64,000 bases of DNA. Origin: Acanthochlamys bracteata (lineage: Eukaryota > Streptophyta > Magnoliopsida > Pandanales > Velloziaceae). Shown piece by piece: positions 1 through 12,800 of the stretch; position 1 is the stretch's first letter; each line of letters starts with the position of its first letter. The translations under genes were made by a program, and so were the position numbers. Under the pieces are notes generated by a model. That model had not been told where the DNA came from and ran no database searches. It saw only the letters and a program-made list of their open reading frames with translations. Location: assembly GCA_019914995.1 (NCBI GenBank), contig CM034137.1, forward strand, positions 1,116,001 through 1,180,000, in the 5' to 3' direction.

Positions 1-107
1 TAAGTAGAATTCCATGAGCTTTTTTTGCATGGTAAAACAACCTTGAACCAATCGTGAGCAAGGAAAACGCACAACCTTCTATCCACCATTTCCTTAACTT
101 TTAGTCG
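1..107. other. 3' flank of the U-box kinase gene
   Basis: This lies just downstream of the kinase stop codon on the minus strand and probably holds its 3' UTR. I see no separate gene here. The neighbouring gene is cut off by the window edge. Confidence 0.5.
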
Positions 108-3100
108 CTATAAGTAGTAAATATGGCTCATATTTAGGAAATTGAGAATGCTGCCTTGAGACTCCCATTCTTGTATAGCAGACTGCAAAGAATGATTTGG
201 GACTATGATGGTATGCGGAAGCGTTGCTTTAGTAACAGGGGATACATTATGTTTCTCAAGCCATGCTTTAATTGCTATGTACTCATATGTGTATCCATCA
301 GCAGCAATATACGGACTGTCCATTATATCCTGCCCAGGAAAAACAAATACTTACACAAACTTATGATTTATAAATAACATGGTAACATTTTCTGCATAGT
401 CAAAAAATCTACCTGCAATATAGGGCAGAGGTAGTCGCTCGGTGTATAATTGTTACGTCTCAACTTCAAACAAACATTGGCCATGTTAGCAAGTTCTTCA
501 AGCTCTGGCAAAACTTCTTTCTCCAAATCTGGCCTATCTCGGGACCTAAGTCTGGAGCATTTTAAAGCAAGTTTTGCTAACCTTTCTGCCTCTACTAACG
601 GCCAGTCAAAAACTGAGCTGTCAAGAATATTGGACAAGGAGCCATTGTTTATTGCTTTATCAACTGTTAGTATAAGCCTTTCTGGACGCCTTGCAGTCAA
701 CAATTGGAGGGCGATAATTCCTAGGGCATATAGATCTGACTTGGGACGAATTGTACCTGTTCTCTGATACTCTGGATCCATGTAATAAAAAGTACCTGCA
801 AGAACCGTTTCTTTGTACACTGTCTGACTATCAGGAACAATATCTGGAACAAGTTTAGCAAGCCCAACATCTCCAATCTTGGATATGTAATTTTGATCAA
901 GCAATATGTTGCCTGGTTTCAGGTCACGATGCACAATAGGCTCAGGCTTGGTATTATGAAGGAAAGCTAGACCACAAGCTACCTCGAAAACAATGCGAAA
1001 CCGGATGAACCAAGGCAGCGGCTGTTTGTCCTCCCTTTTGAAGAGCTTATCCTCAAGACTCCCATTTTCCATATACTCGTAAACAAGACAGCAAATTTCA
1101 GGACACATACCGAGAAGCAGAACCATGTGGGGATGATGCAATTGGCTAAGAATCTCGACCTGAACAAAAATTGTGAAAATTAGTTTCCTTCTACTCCACA
1201 TGGTTAACAATAAAAGTGCTAATAATTATTATAAGAGAAGCTTCCATCGGTTAGGAAAACGCATAAGACTCATAACTACAAAATTGTACACGCTGAAAGA
1301 TAGTGACAGGAGAAAGAAATTCGTCTTGCTCAATTATGAGAAAGAAGCTAAGTGTGTACCTCCCTTAAAAACTCATCATTCTTGTCATATGCATCTGTCT
1401 GCCTCATCCGAAGGACCTTTATAGCTACAGGAGTGTGATCAAGTTCAGCTTTGTATATATCACCGTAGCTTCCTTCACCTATCTTCCTGGTATCAGAGAA
1501 ATTATCAGTCGCAGCTTCTATCTCATTCTCTGAATACCGTCTGAATCTTTTATTATCTGAGAAAATTGTTTCAACTACTTTTGATTTCTTTAAAGACATT
1601 TTAGCAGCAAGTATCTCAGCTTTGTGTCTATCCAAGGTCTCTTTGGCGAGCAATTCCTTCGCTTCTTGGAGTTCTTTCATTACTTGTAAGTATTTGGCGC
1701 TTTCTTCTGCTGCCCTCTCTTGTAATAGCTGTTCACTCTCTAGTGCAACCATAAATTTCTTTGACTCCTTGTAGCATTCAGCAGACAGTGATACAACCTA
1801 CAAAATGTTCTAGCGGAATAAGAGTGCATCTCCATAACTATTTACAGTTTCATGAAATAGTCTGCATGAAAGTTTGGCAACAAGGTCTTAAAGAAATTTG
1901 AGTACGAAATACAAGATCATCTGATGCAGAGTACATTAAACTTGGAATAAAGGAAATCCAATGAGACATAAGAATCGTTAATAAAATATAGAAAATCAGC
2001 AATACAAGAAAAAATGTAAATATAGAGAACATAGCCTGAGAATTACCAAGCACTAAAGTTCCCTCAATAGAGTACTGAATTAGAAATCTCTTGACGGCAT
2101 GTAAACTTTATAGTCCAGACAAATACATAAATGAGAGATCCAGGCTTTTAATCAAAGTAAAGCAAGTCAAACAGGAAAATGTAAGTGCTGATTATGTATG
2201 AAAGGCCAGTTTAAGTTCACTTTTAGAGATGGGAGGTCAATATAATAATAAAATTGTAATCTTAAAGGTGTAGTAAACAACAACATGCATTTATACAATA
2301 CCTTTTTGCTAACATGAACGAGCTCCTCGCATGTTTGATTGTACTTGGCAAGTGCCTTTTCCAATTCTGATCTGAGCTTGACTACTTCAGCTGAAGCATC
2401 CGCCTGCAAGATTCATTGGAGAAGTAATTTCACATCAAACTTTATGCAAAAAGTATCATTCGACCTACCTTGTACATAACAAACGAAAAAGGACAAAACC
2501 AATGAAACAACCTCTATTGCTGGCTGTACAACAGCAGAGGAAGTGTTTCTGGCAAAAGCTAGAGCACCATTTTGTCTCAACTTTTGGAGTTCCAATGTCA
2601 TTGTGTCTTCCTCAAAGCTTGCAGCAGATCTAACTTCTGAAGCCTGTGACATTTCCCTAACTTTTGAACCACGCAGGAAAATTTGTCTAAACAAAGCAGA
2701 ATTCCTTTCAATTCGAGCAAAAGCTGTATGACTGAGGGTTATATGACCATCACAACCTGAAAGAATCCAAGCAATCAAAGTATATCATCAATAGGACGAA
2801 ATATAGTAAGTAAATTAACAACTAATAGCTACTAAAAAGTCAGTTATTCTACCATCATCAACTGATTGGTTTGTGTATTTGATGGTGAGCTTTTTGCGTG
2901 AAACAACATAGACGTTGCAAGAATTTGGGGCTGATTTCATGATACTTTTAGCTACAATTGGCCCTCCTAGCAACCTGAAAGTATTCCATCAAATCCTTTT
3001 AACTTCCATTTCTAAAAATTTGCTGGAAAGTAGACTGCATTATACTAGAGAGTACATGAGATACATTAGACCTATATAACTATATTCAAAAAAGGTGAAT

Positions 3101-6100
3101 GGGACTAGTCTCACGCTAATTTACCCAAAATTATCTTGGTAGTACTTACTGTGTTGAGATTTTGGTTTAATCCAAAATACATACAACCAAATGGATGGAC
3201 TTTCAAATTAAACATGCATTCTTTATACATTAACGTCAACAACAGATATGGAAACTCTCACCTCTATTAACGTCAACAACGGATATGGAAACTCTCACCT
3301 CTTGAGCCAAGTTATAGAGGCAGACCCAACCACAAGGTTCTCAATATCAGATTCCACCACAAATCCTAGAAGAGCTGTCAGTGGATCTTTCCCTTCCAGC
3401 ACCAAAGTTTCAACCTAAATCACGGCACATAAAATCAATAAGAATGTTGATTGGAATTTCTTGGAATCCTAAGGTTGATTATGATGATAATATAAATTAA
3501 TAATTATCGTTTATGAACTAGTTGAACTAATGGTTTAAGCTATGCAGAACTATAGCAAAACATTGAAGTCTTCATAATTATTTTCTACTATTTTACAAGG
3601 ACAGATTCTTGTTAAAGAATAGTTGCAGTATAGCCAGCTATATTATAGGAAACTTTTCATCGAGAAAGAATGGAAACTCGACCAAGTGTTAACAACAGAA
3701 CACAACAGAGGATTTGCTTAAAGCAGAACAGAGGATTCGATAGAACCAGCCGACTGTTTTGTTGCTATATAGAAATAGTGATAATTATACTCACTTTAGA
3801 GATGATTTCAAACATAATGCAGATGCAGTTTGAGCTTATTTTTATTATCAGAGTTAGAGTAGCATACACACAACAAGATTAACAAAAGAGTTCATCGAAT
3901 CATGATCTACACAAGTTTAGAAAAATTATAAAAAATTGAAAAAAAAAATTTCAGAAAACTGTGTTGCAGAAGATCAAACAATACTGGAGCCAACTTTCAA
4001 ATAAAGTTTGATTAAGATTTTCTCACTTGTTCGAAGCCAAATTTGAGGACTTACTGAGCATCATATTCACTATCAACTCACATCAAGAGTAGTACAAAAT
4101 TCTAACAAATGAAGATCAAGCAAACAGTACAAAAGTGCTGTCAGAATCATTCTGTCGACAGTCCAGATTTGAATTCAAGATTTGGATTTCAGTTTTCATT
4201 CAAATAGAACTCAAGAATCCAGTTATAAGGAGTATACATACACTTGATACTCTATGTTGCTATAGCAATATATAACAACAATATGTACATGAAGCTAACC
4301 AAGTAATGTAAATATTGAAACTGACAAAAAGAACGCTCTACAAAGAGCTTTTATACAAGATCCACAAGATGATCCAAACATTCTTTCATTGCAAGTTAGA
4401 GTTGATTTTACTGGAATATTAAGGTGATAATATATTTCAACTCACTAGCATTCTTCACAGAAAAATAAGCCCATATATTACAGCATACGACAATCAAGTT
4501 GACTCAAAGCTTTCTTAAGCCAAAGAACACCATTTATGGAAACCTCACATGGCTTATCTTTAAACTCACAAGGGAAAATTCGAAATTGAGCTCGATCTGC
4601 TCCAGTCACCTGATTAGATCATCATCTTTGCAGTGTGGCCACACAAGAAAGAGGAAAAAGTTGCACAGTGGACATTAGGAGAAAATATACGCGGAAAAAA
4701 TAAGAAATACCAACAACTTCATTTAATGCTGCATAAAGTTCAGCCAATACCAGAAAAATTAAATGCCAAATTGATCAAGCAGAGACTAGAGGAAGATCTT
4801 ATTCAAGCGTTTGTAAAGGAAATCTCGTTATTGAAGAACCGTTTGTGGAGCAATGCAGAAATCGAGTTAACGAGGCACTATAGCACAGGGAGACAAATAA
4901 CAATTAAGTGGCTTTTCTCTTGATCGTTTGAAGATTCAAAATTCTTAAAGCCTCAGATCAAGGGAGATATAAGGAGAAAAAGAAGCTACGAACAGAAAAA
5001 CTGAAGGTAAAATAAAGAAGAAACATAAAAGAGGTCAACCTTATACTACTACTCCCTCACTGCTTATGAAAACACTTTATGCTTAATTTTTTATTATCTA
5101 TCTCTTTTTACACCGAGTTTGCTTACAAATTGAGAGAGTGATATTGAATTCATATATGTGAGAAAGATTGTCAACCACACACACTTGAATTGCTAGAGTG
5201 CCGGTTTGCATTTGGTGAGAAAGATTTGGTTAAGTCTTTTTTGATGTACTAACTTTGTAAAAAGTTATGTCGAGCAGCCAGTGAGAAAAGGGTGTTTGGA
5301 AGGCTGTTGTTAGTTTGTCTCGAAAAAAGAACTGATTAAGGCACATGTGCTTGGTTAAACACTTTGTCTAGATATTATAGCAAATTAATAAGGATTAGTA
5401 AAATTCACTCATGACAAAGAGTGACGTTAGATGTAGGCAAATTTATTTGCCGAAACACGTAACTTGTATATTTGTGTGATTAATGATTTTCTTATTTTGT
5501 TTACATTTGAATTGAAAAGAAAACACGACTCTTCTCTGTGAAGGAATCAGCCGCATTTCAGTTGACTAAGATGCTTTGTGCTATTTAACTTGCCTCTGTT
5601 CAGAAAACTGTTTACTTCAATTGACTATAATTCTGCTGTTGTGCAGGAAAATTGTTATCCGGATCTTTTAGTTATCAACTCAATTCTTCCCACGGTTGAG
5701 TTGGTTGTTCGGATTTTTTCAACAGAATCTAGCGTTATCAACCATAATTTTTTGGTTTTACTGTAACATATGAATAGTATTTGTGTTTGCTAAATCCTAC
5801 AAACAACAAATAAAATCTAGGCAGTACTATGAACTATCAGCAACTTAACAAATGCACCGAAAACAAAGAGAAACCATAATGAGAAAAAAAAGGAGAAATG
5901 ATTTAATTCGCAGACTCACATTTTGACCACGGCAGAATCCGATTAACGGGGCAAAGACCAGCTGCCGAGCTTTAAGTTTCCTGTCTTCGATGTATACGCG
6001 CACAACATCTGGATCAAGTTGATCAGCAGGAACAAGCCGGCCGTCCGGTGAAGGGACGGCGGAAACACGTGTGATGACGTGGACGAGAATCACGTATTTA

Positions 6101-6207
6101 GAGCGTGGGAAGAGGTGCTCAGCTGCCCACCGCACGGTTCTCCGGCTCCGCTCACCGTCGCGTACAGCCACCACCACCGTCGCTCCTCCTCGTTCGTGTT
6201 CAGACAT
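108..6207 (-). CDS. U-box domain-containing protein kinase (USP-like / coiled coil / kinase / U-box)
   Basis: Eight exons on the minus strand: 5920-6207, 3299-3414, 2853-2974, 2512-2756, 2302-2403, 1360-1797, 413-1159 and 108-329. All join in phase to give 759 residues. Residues 1 to about 180 resemble a universal-stress-protein fold (start MSEHERGG). A Glu/Lys/Leu-rich coiled coil covers about 260-365. The kinase has the G-loop GEGSYG (398-403), VAIK Lys418, HRDLKPGN with Asp516, and GDVGLAKL in place of DFG (Asp534). The end is a U-box (CPI, then DGYTYE, about 678-755). Such proteins are plant cytoplasmic receptor-like kinases joined to an E3 ubiquitin ligase, so phosphorylation and ubiquitination of partners is inferred from the family. 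DVG is common in this family as I know it. Intron 1 is 2.5 kb and holds retroelement-like sequence. I am sure of the family but not of the PUB number. Confidence 0.93.
3229..3302. repeat. 37-bp tandem duplication spanning an exon/intron junction
   Basis: Two adjacent copies (3229-3265 and 3266-3302) differ at one visible base (A/G). Each begins ATTAACGTCAACAAC and ends CTCACCTCT. The right copy carries the real donor of kinase exon 2 (minus strand, AG|GTGAGAG). The left copy repeats that donor 37 bp further into the intron. Use of the second donor would add 37 nt and shift the frame. Confidence 0.9.
5090..5740 (+). mobile_element. Probable solo Ty1/copia LTR in kinase intron 1
   Basis: The stretch has features of plant copia LTRs. 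A TGTAGGCAAATTTATTTGCC-type block followed by GAAACACGTAAC (about 5431-5462) resembles the conserved U5 motif GACGTAGGC...GCCGAACCACGTAAA. This is followed by the T-rich run typical of that region (TTTTCTTATTTTGTTTAC). I see no coding domains near it, hence a solo or truncated LTR. The ends are approximate and no target duplication was found. It lies antisense to the host gene. Confidence 0.45.
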
Positions 6208-8451
6208 CTCTTGGTTGTTGATCTTTGAAGTCCACGGCGGAGAAGTTGATAGCTTGGCTGGGTGTCTAAATTTTGCGTCTGTTTCCCGCGGAGTTAGTCA
6301 GCGGGAATTGCAGGGAAGAAATATAAGCGCATGGGAAATGGGTGCGGTTGAAATTGCTTATAAAATAAAATTTTTTAAGAATAAAAAATAAAAAATATAT
6401 ATAATAAAAAAATTTTATATAAAATTTTTTTATATTTTTTAAATTTTTAAATAAATTTTTTAAATATTTATAAAATATATAAAATTGAAAATTAAAAAAA
6501 TTTTGTTTCAGAAAAATAAAAACAAACGCATCCAAATTTATTAATAAATTTTTTCTATAAATCGTAGAAGAGGAACGACGAAAGATCGCTCTTTTTCTGT
6601 GGAATTATTTTGTATCTACTTTATTCAACTTTCATTTTATATTTAAATAAATTTTTTATAATATTTAATATTTTAAATAAAAAATAATATTATATTTTAA
6701 AAACTTTTAAATTATTTTTATTTTTAAAAAAAGTTTTTTTGAAGAACACTTATGATATCTCAAGATCTCTTTTCTCATTCAAACCGTTCCTTTTATTAAA
6801 CACTACTTATTAATCTCTTCTCTTTTTACTTTTTAACTCCCTCTTAGTGTAATTTTCCGATATTACCTTTAATATCATAATTACTATATAAAGTACTCAT
6901 TCTTAATCTATGTATATATATCTCCAGTAAGCTATATATATACAGCACAAATATCTAATTGCAATACTATTTTAATATAGATATTAACAAGTCATATGAA
7001 TAATTATATCTTATAAACTCTTATTGAATAAAAATTACATATAAATATCAATACATAATATATATATATATAAGAATGTCTATTTTATAAAGTACACGGG
7101 AGTACTTTCTTTTTAGAGGTACCCTATAGCACCCTTTGTCGGTTTTTTTACGATGAGATATTAAAATTTAATATATATCATTGAATACAAAATTATGAAT
7201 TAAAATATATTAATAAAATTTTAGCTCAATTGATAAAAAATAATTTTTATTTGACCACTTGATCAAAATAACAAAATAATATATATATATATATAGAGAT
7301 TCTTTTATAGATGTCATCTTGATCGGTGGAAATAGAGTTAATATTTCTATCAGTATGTTTCTAACTCATTATTTGTTCTATATAATAGCGAATATTGATT
7401 GAAAGATCACTCTAATCATAATCTGAGGGTAGCCCGAAGTGTCATTAAAAAGAGAATACTTCTATCTTTTAGTAAATTATTATTTAAAAAATAATTGTCT
7501 TATATATATATATATTATAGTTAATATATAATAATTTGTGGTATATGTAAATATAATTATATTGTATAATATATACAACTAATTTGAAATTATATATGCC
7601 ATAAATAAATTGAAATTATTAAATTTTACTTTCAATATATTTCTATTAATTATAATATAGAAAATGAGTGATTATGAAAAAAACCTTTTATGACACAAAA
7701 ATATTTTAAAAAATTTAAAAATAAGATCTATTTTTTTATCTAAAATAATAATAATAATAATAATTTTATGACATATAATTTTTATATTTTCAAAACTTTA
7801 AAAAATATTTTGTAAAATATTATAAAAAAGTTATTAAAAATATGAAATAATGATTTAGAATAAAAATGAGTTAAAAAGTACTTACAAATGTGATAATCGG
7901 TCGAAGGATAATGAAAAAGGGTAAATTGAAAAAAAATATATTTGGGAGAGTTAACAATAAAAGGAAGAAAAGTTGGAGTAATGTTTGGTGTAGTAAAAAC
8001 ATTTTAAAGAGAAAATTATGAGAGAATGAAAGGAAGGAATTTTTTGGCAAATATGTGAATCGTAAACTCTACTACTGCGGCGGATGACGTGGTATGATTG
8101 AGCCAATGAACGACTAGCATCAAAGTTTGACTTCTGCAGCCCAGCCCCATTTGGCACCAGCTTTTTATTTTTTTTATTTTATATTTTTTAATATATATTT
8201 TATAAGTATTAAAAAAATTTATTAAAAATTTAAATAATATAAAAAAATTTTACAAAATGAAATTTTTTTATTACATATTTTTATTTTTTTAAAAGTAAAA
8301 AATAGAACTTATTTTTTAAAAAAATAAAAATATTTTTTATTTTAAAAAATTTTATTTTATAAACACTACCAAACATCCCTATTACAAGCACGTTACCAAT
8401 TCCGTAATTATTTACACGTGCCAACTACGCTCTCTTTCTTAGCTCACACCG
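6208..8451. other. AT-rich intergenic spacer, no gene
   Basis: This is the proximal upstream region of the U-box kinase and the distal upstream region of the divergent membrane-protein gene. It is very AT-rich, with (TA)n runs near 7055, 7276 and 7502 and ATA/AAT runs near 7747. About 6360-6735 and 8160-8375 resemble the dispersed AT-rich family seen elsewhere in the window. Short ORFs are not convincing. Confidence 0.7.
8160..8375. repeat. Dispersed AT-rich repeat copy
   Basis: About 200 bp of almost pure A/T, ending in a less biased CACTACCAAAC. Blocks such as TTTTAATATATATTTTATAA, an ATAATATAAAAAAATTTTAC type, and TAAAAATATTTTTTATTTTA occur in the same order in other copies at about 9030, 47150 and 58740. 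Boundaries are by eye. Confidence 0.5.
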
Positions 8452-9015
8452 TAGGGGTGGCAAAAATCGATCCGACTCGAAAATCCGATCCGAAAAGGTC
8501 GGATTTGGGTCAAGCCTTAAACAGATTTGGGTCGATTTCGGATCGATCCGAAAATGACCCGAAAATTTAAACGGGTTCGGATCGGGTTCGGGTTGACCCA
8601 AAAATGACCCGTTTAACTCGTTTAACTATTTATATAGTATATATTATTTAAAAATTAGAAAAAAATAACAAAAAATTTGAATTTAATTTGTATATATATA
8701 TTTAATTTATCTTAATTTTAACTAATTTTTATTTAATTTATAAATTTGTCAAAATTAATATTTTTTCTTTTTGAATACATCATAATTAATAATTTTGATA
8801 TATTATTATTAAAAATTAATATTTATAATTTTTATTTAATAATTTAATTATTAAATGGGTCGATCCGAATTTGACCTGGTTATAAATAGGTTGGGTTAGG
8901 ATTGACAATTTTGACCCATATAAATAAACGGGTCGGATTAGGGTTGAATATTTTTGATCCGATTATTATATGGGTCGATCCGGAACCGATCCATAAATCC
9001 ATATTGCCACCCCTA
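8452..9015. mobile_element. hAT-like short element (564 bp), divergent copy
   Basis: It starts TAGGGGTGGCAA and ends TTGCCACCCCTA, perfect 12-bp terminal inverted repeats. Inside the ends are many GGGTC/GACCC and GATCCGA words, as in the two longer elements at 24529 and 37482. The centre is AT-rich and non-coding, so it is non-autonomous. The 8-bp flanks (TCACACCG and AGATAGCG) do not match well, so I could not confirm a target duplication. Confidence 0.7.
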
Positions 9016-9024
9016 AGATAGCGT

Positions 9025-9450
9025 TCCGATTTAATTTTTAATTATATTTTTTAATATATATTTTATAAATATTTAAAAAATTTAGAAAATATAAAATTAT
9101 ATATAATATTTTTATTATATATATTTATTAATTTTTGTAAAATAAAAAAGTAAAACTTATTTTTAAATAAAAATATTTTTTAATTAAAAAAAATTTTATT
9201 TTATAAAAATTTCAAACACTTCTATATATTAGAACAATTCCGAAACTTTTTCAACCACCGTTCCGCTTTTTAGAAAAATAATTTTAAATTAAAATTTTAA
9301 TATATTTACTAAAATATTTTAAAATTTTAAAAATTTGAAATATAAAAAAATTTACATAGAATATTTTATAACTGATTATTATTATTATTTTAATAAAAAG
9401 TTTAATTTAAAATATTTTGTATAAAAAATATTTTTAAAAAAATTCAAATA
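9025..9450. repeat. Dispersed AT-rich repeat, one or two adjacent copies
   Basis: Two successive A/T-only blocks (about 9030-9215 and 9260-9440) share words and word order with the block at 8160-8375. The first ends near TTCAAACAC. They lie next to the hAT-like element, upstream of the membrane-protein gene. Confidence 0.45.
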
Positions 9451-9834
9451 CCCTGCAGAATGGCACGTTCTCAACGCTCTGGAAGGACAAAACAGTCAAA
9501 AAATATAAAATCAAGAAAGGATGGAACAAGTCCGACTAACCCCAGCATAATAGCAAAGCATTTCGTTGAATTTCTTGTTTCATGTCGGACACTTCGGACT
9601 GGTTGGAAGTAGGAAAAAAACTTGTTTTTCCGTTTTCTCTTTTCCCCACTTTTCTCGGGGCAGAAAACAAAACAAAGAAGGAACGAATTTCTCTCATATT
9701 CTTCTTCTTCCTCCTCGAACTCGAAAAGTAATCGATTGAAAATTTTTCGGTCTTTAATCCTCTGAGATTTTTGTTTGATGTTACTCTCGATCAACTGCTG
9801 TTCACTCTCTGATGAGTTTTAATTCTCGCTGGAA

Positions 9835-12800
9835 ATGTTTGCCGCTGTTCTCCGCCGCCTGTTTCTTATCAGTCTCTACTTCTTCTTCGCCGGAATCAGT
9901 GGTCCAAACACTAGAGCTTCAGCGGAGAACGAAGAATTGGAGAATTACTCGATCATGAGCACGTGGCACGACTACTCGCCACCATCGCCGCCACCGCCTC
10001 CACTGGGTCCCACTCTACCGTCAGCTTCTTGCGAAGATGACCTAGATGGTACTGGTTCTTTCAATACTCTCTGTGTGCTCAAGGCTGACCTCAACCTTAC
10101 CGGCGATGTTTATATTGAAGGCTCCGGTAGTCTCAGTATTTTCCCCCAAGTTGTTATCGCTTGCCCAATTGCGGGTTGCTCATTCGTTATTAATATCACT
10201 GGCGAGATTCGTCTTGGTCGTGGTGCAAAGATTATAGCAGGGTTGGTGTACATGGTTGGATCAAATCTAACACTTGTCGAGGAATCATTGGTGAACACCA
10301 CTGCTTTGGCGGGAGAGCCACCGCCACAAACGAGTGGGACACCTTCAGGGACAAATGGGGATGGTGGGGGTCATGGTGGTCGAGGGGCTAGCTGTGTGGT
10401 TAAGGAAGGGCAGACGGCCGAGGACTCATGGGGAGGGGATGCCTACTCGTGGTCAATTCTAATGAGGCCGGATAGCTTTGGCAGCAAGGGTGGGACAACT
10501 AGCAGGGAGGTGGATTATGGTGGAAGTGGTGGTGGGGTGGTGTGGTTGCTGGTGAAAGATTTACTTACAGTTGATGGAATTGTTAGTGCAGATGGAGGGA
10601 ATGGAGGTCTCAAGGGTGGTGGAGGATCTGGAGGGAGTATCTATATTGTTGCAAACAAAATGTAAAATTTTATTTTCTTGTGCGTCTTACATGTCACTTT
10701 TGCTCTTGCATGCTGCATATCATCGTTGCAATTGAATAAGAATGCAAGGACAGGTTGGATACTTTATCTTATTGGTTTTAAAAGATGGAAAAAACATGGC
10801 TTTTTATAGGTTACATTTTCGATGATGGTTGAAGCGTGTTAGTGGCTATGGCAGTATTCAAAGTAGGTTTTTTACAACTTCAAGTGCGTATCTTTTTGGT
10901 TATAGGGCTAGTGATTTTGATGTAATTGTTGTGGGGCCTTTTGTTTTAAGTAGTACTTGTAGCACCAACACCAGCAATTGACGACTGGCTATAGCTAGCA
11001 TTATGGTTCTCTGTATGTAGTTCTTTACATGTGTTGATCATACAATATTGAAAAAATATAAGCTATAAGTGATCTCCATGCAAAATGCAAGAAGGCCTTT
11101 TGTAGGGGCCAAAGTGCGAAATGGTTGTCGCTAGATAGCTGTCTGATTGACAATACTGATGAATGACTGAAATGTTCAATCTAAGTTCAATTATTATCTC
11201 AGTTTTTTAGTCAATAGTGGATTGAGTGCTGTCAATAGCTGGGATTATGGTTCCTGTTATAGGTCCCATTATCATCCTTTCTTGGTTTTCTAGGCAATAT
11301 TTTGATCTTCAGCTCAGATTGTGTATATGATTGTGCTTTGGAGCTATTGCATACTTAGTAATGATTATGTTGTAATGCTAGACTTTCATGTCTACTGACG
11401 TGTTTGTTTGCTACGTGATATTTAATTATTGGTTGATAATGTGGTATTTTGTGTTTGTTTAGTAGGTGTGCTAATTAGGAATATCATTTGCAATAATGAA
11501 TCTTTTTCATATGCCGTGAATAGGAATGGAAGTGGGAATATAAGTGCTTCAGGAGGTGATGGCTTGGCGGGGGGAGGAGGTGGACGAGTTTCTATTGACA
11601 TCTATAGCAGGCGTGATGAGCCCAACATTTTTGTTCATGGTAGTCATATGTTTATACTCAATTCTTTGAGACTAATTTGTAGTCATATACATACATGCAT
11701 CTATTACTCAAACTGTTTTATGTATGATGTTGGCTAATGGTGGGGTATAATGCATGCCTAGAATGTCAGAGCACATTTTACTATTTTGTTTCAGTTTCTT
11801 TCTGCTAACTATCATACTTTTTGTAGTACCATACTCTGTAGTGAAGACCATACAATTTTATCTATTATGGAAAGGGCGGTAAAGTACTTGTAAATTTTTT
11901 TGTTACGTCTGAAGAAAATGGTCTGGTTCTGTCTTTCCAACAAATTGCTTGTCACCCAAGGAACTTGCCTTTTGGCTAAGTAGTCTACTAAAAAGTCTGC
12001 AACTATTGCAATAACCCCTTCAGATGATCTGCTACCATCTTCATCAGTATACCTTGAAGTAATTGCTGGAGAATAATTGAGATGATTGTTCTGTCTTCAG
12101 CTTGCTTGAATTGTGCAATTGTCGTGCATGTAGTTGCAGTTTTAATTTGAGCAACATATTCTGACTTACACAAAAAAAGAATGAGCGGAGTTATTTTGCA
12201 GGGGGTAAAAGCTGTGGGTGTCCTGAAAATAGTGGTGCTGCAGGGACTCTTTATGACACTGTCCCGCGAAGTTTGATAATTAACAATGATAATCTGACAA
12301 CTCAGACTGACACACTTCTCTTAGAGTTTCCTAACTTGCCACTTTGGACAAACGTGTTTATAAGAAATTGTGCCAAAGTTGTTGTACCTTTGCTTTGGAG
12401 TCGTGTACAGGTTAGTATTTGACTGAGAATCTTTTCTTTTTATCCTTTTCCGGTGTTCTTTTGACATTTACAACTTTCTCGCAATCTTTTGAGACATGAC
12501 AAATTAGATTTCTTTACTCAGTCACTTCCAAATTGCACTTCCAGGTTCAAGGTCAGATTAGCTTGCTATCTGGTGGCATTTTGACTTTTGGATTGACACA
12601 TTATCCTTACTCAGAGTTTGAACTAATGGCTGAAGAACTTCTCATGAGCGATTCAGTTATTAAGGTATAGCTTTTGTCATGTTCTTTTTTCTCCTACATG
12701 TAGGCAATCTATTCGGCTTAATGGACAAGACTAAATGCCTTCCACTGGTTTAATTAAGTTTTTGGGTTCCTCCGATGCTTCACTGTTCAGAGTTTAGAAC

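Noticed and set aside
4633..4923. 96-residue plus-strand ORF in the kinase intron
   Set aside because: It lies in intron 1 of the U-box kinase, antisense, and has no domain.
6266..6535. 89-residue Phe/Lys/Tyr/Ile-rich ORF
   Set aside because: It is a product of A/T-only repeat sequence and not a real protein.
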